A stretch of DNA of 5,777 bases from Microcaldota archaeon (GTDB lineage Archaea; Micrarchaeota; Micrarchaeia; Norongarragalinales; Norongarragalinaceae), in contig JAGVWL010000001.1 of the NCBI GenBank assembly GCA_018304285.1, positions 1 to 5,777 on the forward strand, given 5' to 3'. Under the pieces are notes generated by a model that saw nothing but the letters and a program-made list of their open reading frames with translations, did no database searches and had not been told where the DNA came from. The position numbers and the translations under genes are program-made. Of the stretch, positions 5,047 to 5,777 are shown piece after piece (position 1 is the stretch's first letter; every line of letters begins with the position of its first letter).

Positions 5047-5777
5047 TTGTACAAACTGGTTTTCTTGAGGCACGGGGAAAGCGAGTGGAACAAGGAAAAC
5101 CGCTTTACCGGCTGGGTCGACGTCGGCTTGAGCGGCAAGGGCGGGGGCGAGGCAAAGGAAGCGGGAGAAACCCTGAAAAAAGAAAAATTTTCGTTCGACA
5201 TTGTTTTCACCAGCATCCTCAAGCGGGCGGTAGATACTACGACAATAGTCCTCAAGGAACTGCACCTTGAAAAAATTCCGGTGGAAAAAACGTGGCGGTT
5301 GAACGAAAGGCATTACGGGGCGCTGCAGGGGTTGAACAAGGCGGAAACCGCGGCGAAGTACGGGGAAGCGCAAGTGAAATTGTGGCGCAGAGGGTATGCG
5401 GTCCGCCCGCCCGAGTTGAACGAGAAGGAAAGAACGAAGCAGGGGGAAGATCCGCTGTTCGCTTCCCTTTCGGAGAGTGAGCTTCCTGCAACCGAGTGCT
5501 TGAAGGACACTTACGCGCGTGTTTTGCCTTACTGGAGGAAAGAAATCGCGCCGGCAATACGCAAAAACAAGCGGGTTTTGGTTTCGGCGCACGGCAACAG
5601 CATTCGCGCGCTTGTGAAATATCTTGACGGCATAAGCGACGAAGAAATTTCCGAACTGAATATTCCCACGGGCGTGCCGTTGGTTTACGAATTGGACGAT
5701 TCTCTAAAGCCAGTTAGGCACTACTATTTGGGCGATGCCGACGCAATTCAAAAGAAAATGGATGCTGTGAAAAATCA
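5047..5777 (+). CDS. gpmA: 2,3-bisphosphoglycerate-dependent phosphoglycerate mutase, 3'-truncated by window edge
   Basis: Interconverts 3- and 2-phosphoglycerate in glycolysis and gluconeogenesis through a phosphohistidine intermediate, in the cytosol. 243 full codons are present; bacterial GpmA is about 250, so only a few residues should be missing. The active site is complete: FLRHGESEWN (6-15, with His9 the phosphorylated residue), FTGWVDVGLS (20-29), SILKRA (56-61, Arg60), RLNERHYGALQG (84-95, Glu87) and SAHGNSIRALVKYLDG (180-195, His182). The long insert with PP (121-122), DPLF and LPATECLKDT plus the ELNIPTGVPLVYE motif separate it from short dPGM-like phosphatases. The TTG at 5047 is preferred because family members begin M-Y-K-L and the promoter spacing fits. 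An in-frame ATG at 4996 would add 17 residues and lies upstream of the TATA-like box. Confidence 0.92.
   Translation, partial: MYKLVFLRHGESEWNKENRFTGWVDVGLSGKGGGEAKEAGETLKKEKFSFDIVFTSILKRAVDTTTIVLKELHLEKIPVEKTWRLNERHYGALQGLNKAETAAKYGEAQVKLWRRGYAVRPPELNEKERTKQGEDPLFASLSESELPATECLKDTYARVLPYWRKEIAPAIRKNKRVLVSAHGNSIRALVKYLDGISDEEISELNIPTGVPLVYELDDSLKPVRHYYLGDADAIQKKMDAVKN

Noticed and set aside
4998..5255. N-terminal extension of the zinc-ribbon protein upstream of 4997
   Set aside because: The extra residues overlap the mutase coding region and the TATA-like box and show no motif; the ATG right before the first Cys pair is the better start.
5020..5592. 190-codon open frame opposite the mutase gene
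   Set aside because: The plus-strand frame is a clear GpmA; this one is its shadow.

Overview
The window looks like a piece of an archaeal chromosome, probably from a small-genome (DPANN-like) lineage, although nothing here fixes the phylum. The archaeal signs are KaiC/RAD55-family ATPases, an archaeal-type ACT-like protein, GGTG-type Shine-Dalgarno sites, TATA-like boxes about 25 nt upstream of several start codons (which suggests leaderless mRNAs), and frequent TTG starts. Coding density is very high. No tRNA, rRNA, CRISPR array, insertion sequence or phage gene was seen.

Layout. Positions 1-1615 (+) hold a tight three-gene operon: the 3' part of a KaiC/RAD55-like ATPase-fold protein, a 122-residue three-helix membrane protein, and a complete single-domain KaiC-like ATPase. 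It meets head-on, 7 bp apart, a minus-strand gene (1623-2309) for an archaeal protein with a C-terminal ACT-like domain. A 106-bp divergent promoter region separates that gene from a plus-strand pair (2416-3719): a VIT1/CCC1-type iron/manganese transporter and an HD-domain phosphohydrolase of the YfbR/HDDC2 type. A 55-residue membrane peptide (3743-3910, minus) follows. It is divergent from a gene (3981-4691, +) whose sequence pattern matches the catalytic part of CheR-type SAM methyltransferases. The 3' end of that gene overlaps a minus-strand double zinc-ribbon protein (4665-4997). The zinc-ribbon gene diverges from a nearly complete 2,3-bisphosphoglycerate-dependent phosphoglycerate mutase (5047 to the window end).

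How the parts relate. The first three genes probably act together as a membrane-linked KaiC-type ATP-dependent regulatory or signalling module. The transporter and HD hydrolase are co-transcribed, but no functional link is evident. The mutase is a glycolysis/gluconeogenesis enzyme of a kind more typical of bacteria. The remaining genes are single-gene units. The most interesting regulatory structure is at 4998-5046, where one AT-rich TATA-like box sits midway between two divergent start codons and could serve both. No obvious large novel system (defence island, new mobile element) is visible. The best candidates for something undescribed are the KaiC/membrane-protein operon, the orphan CheR-like protein and the short membrane peptide.
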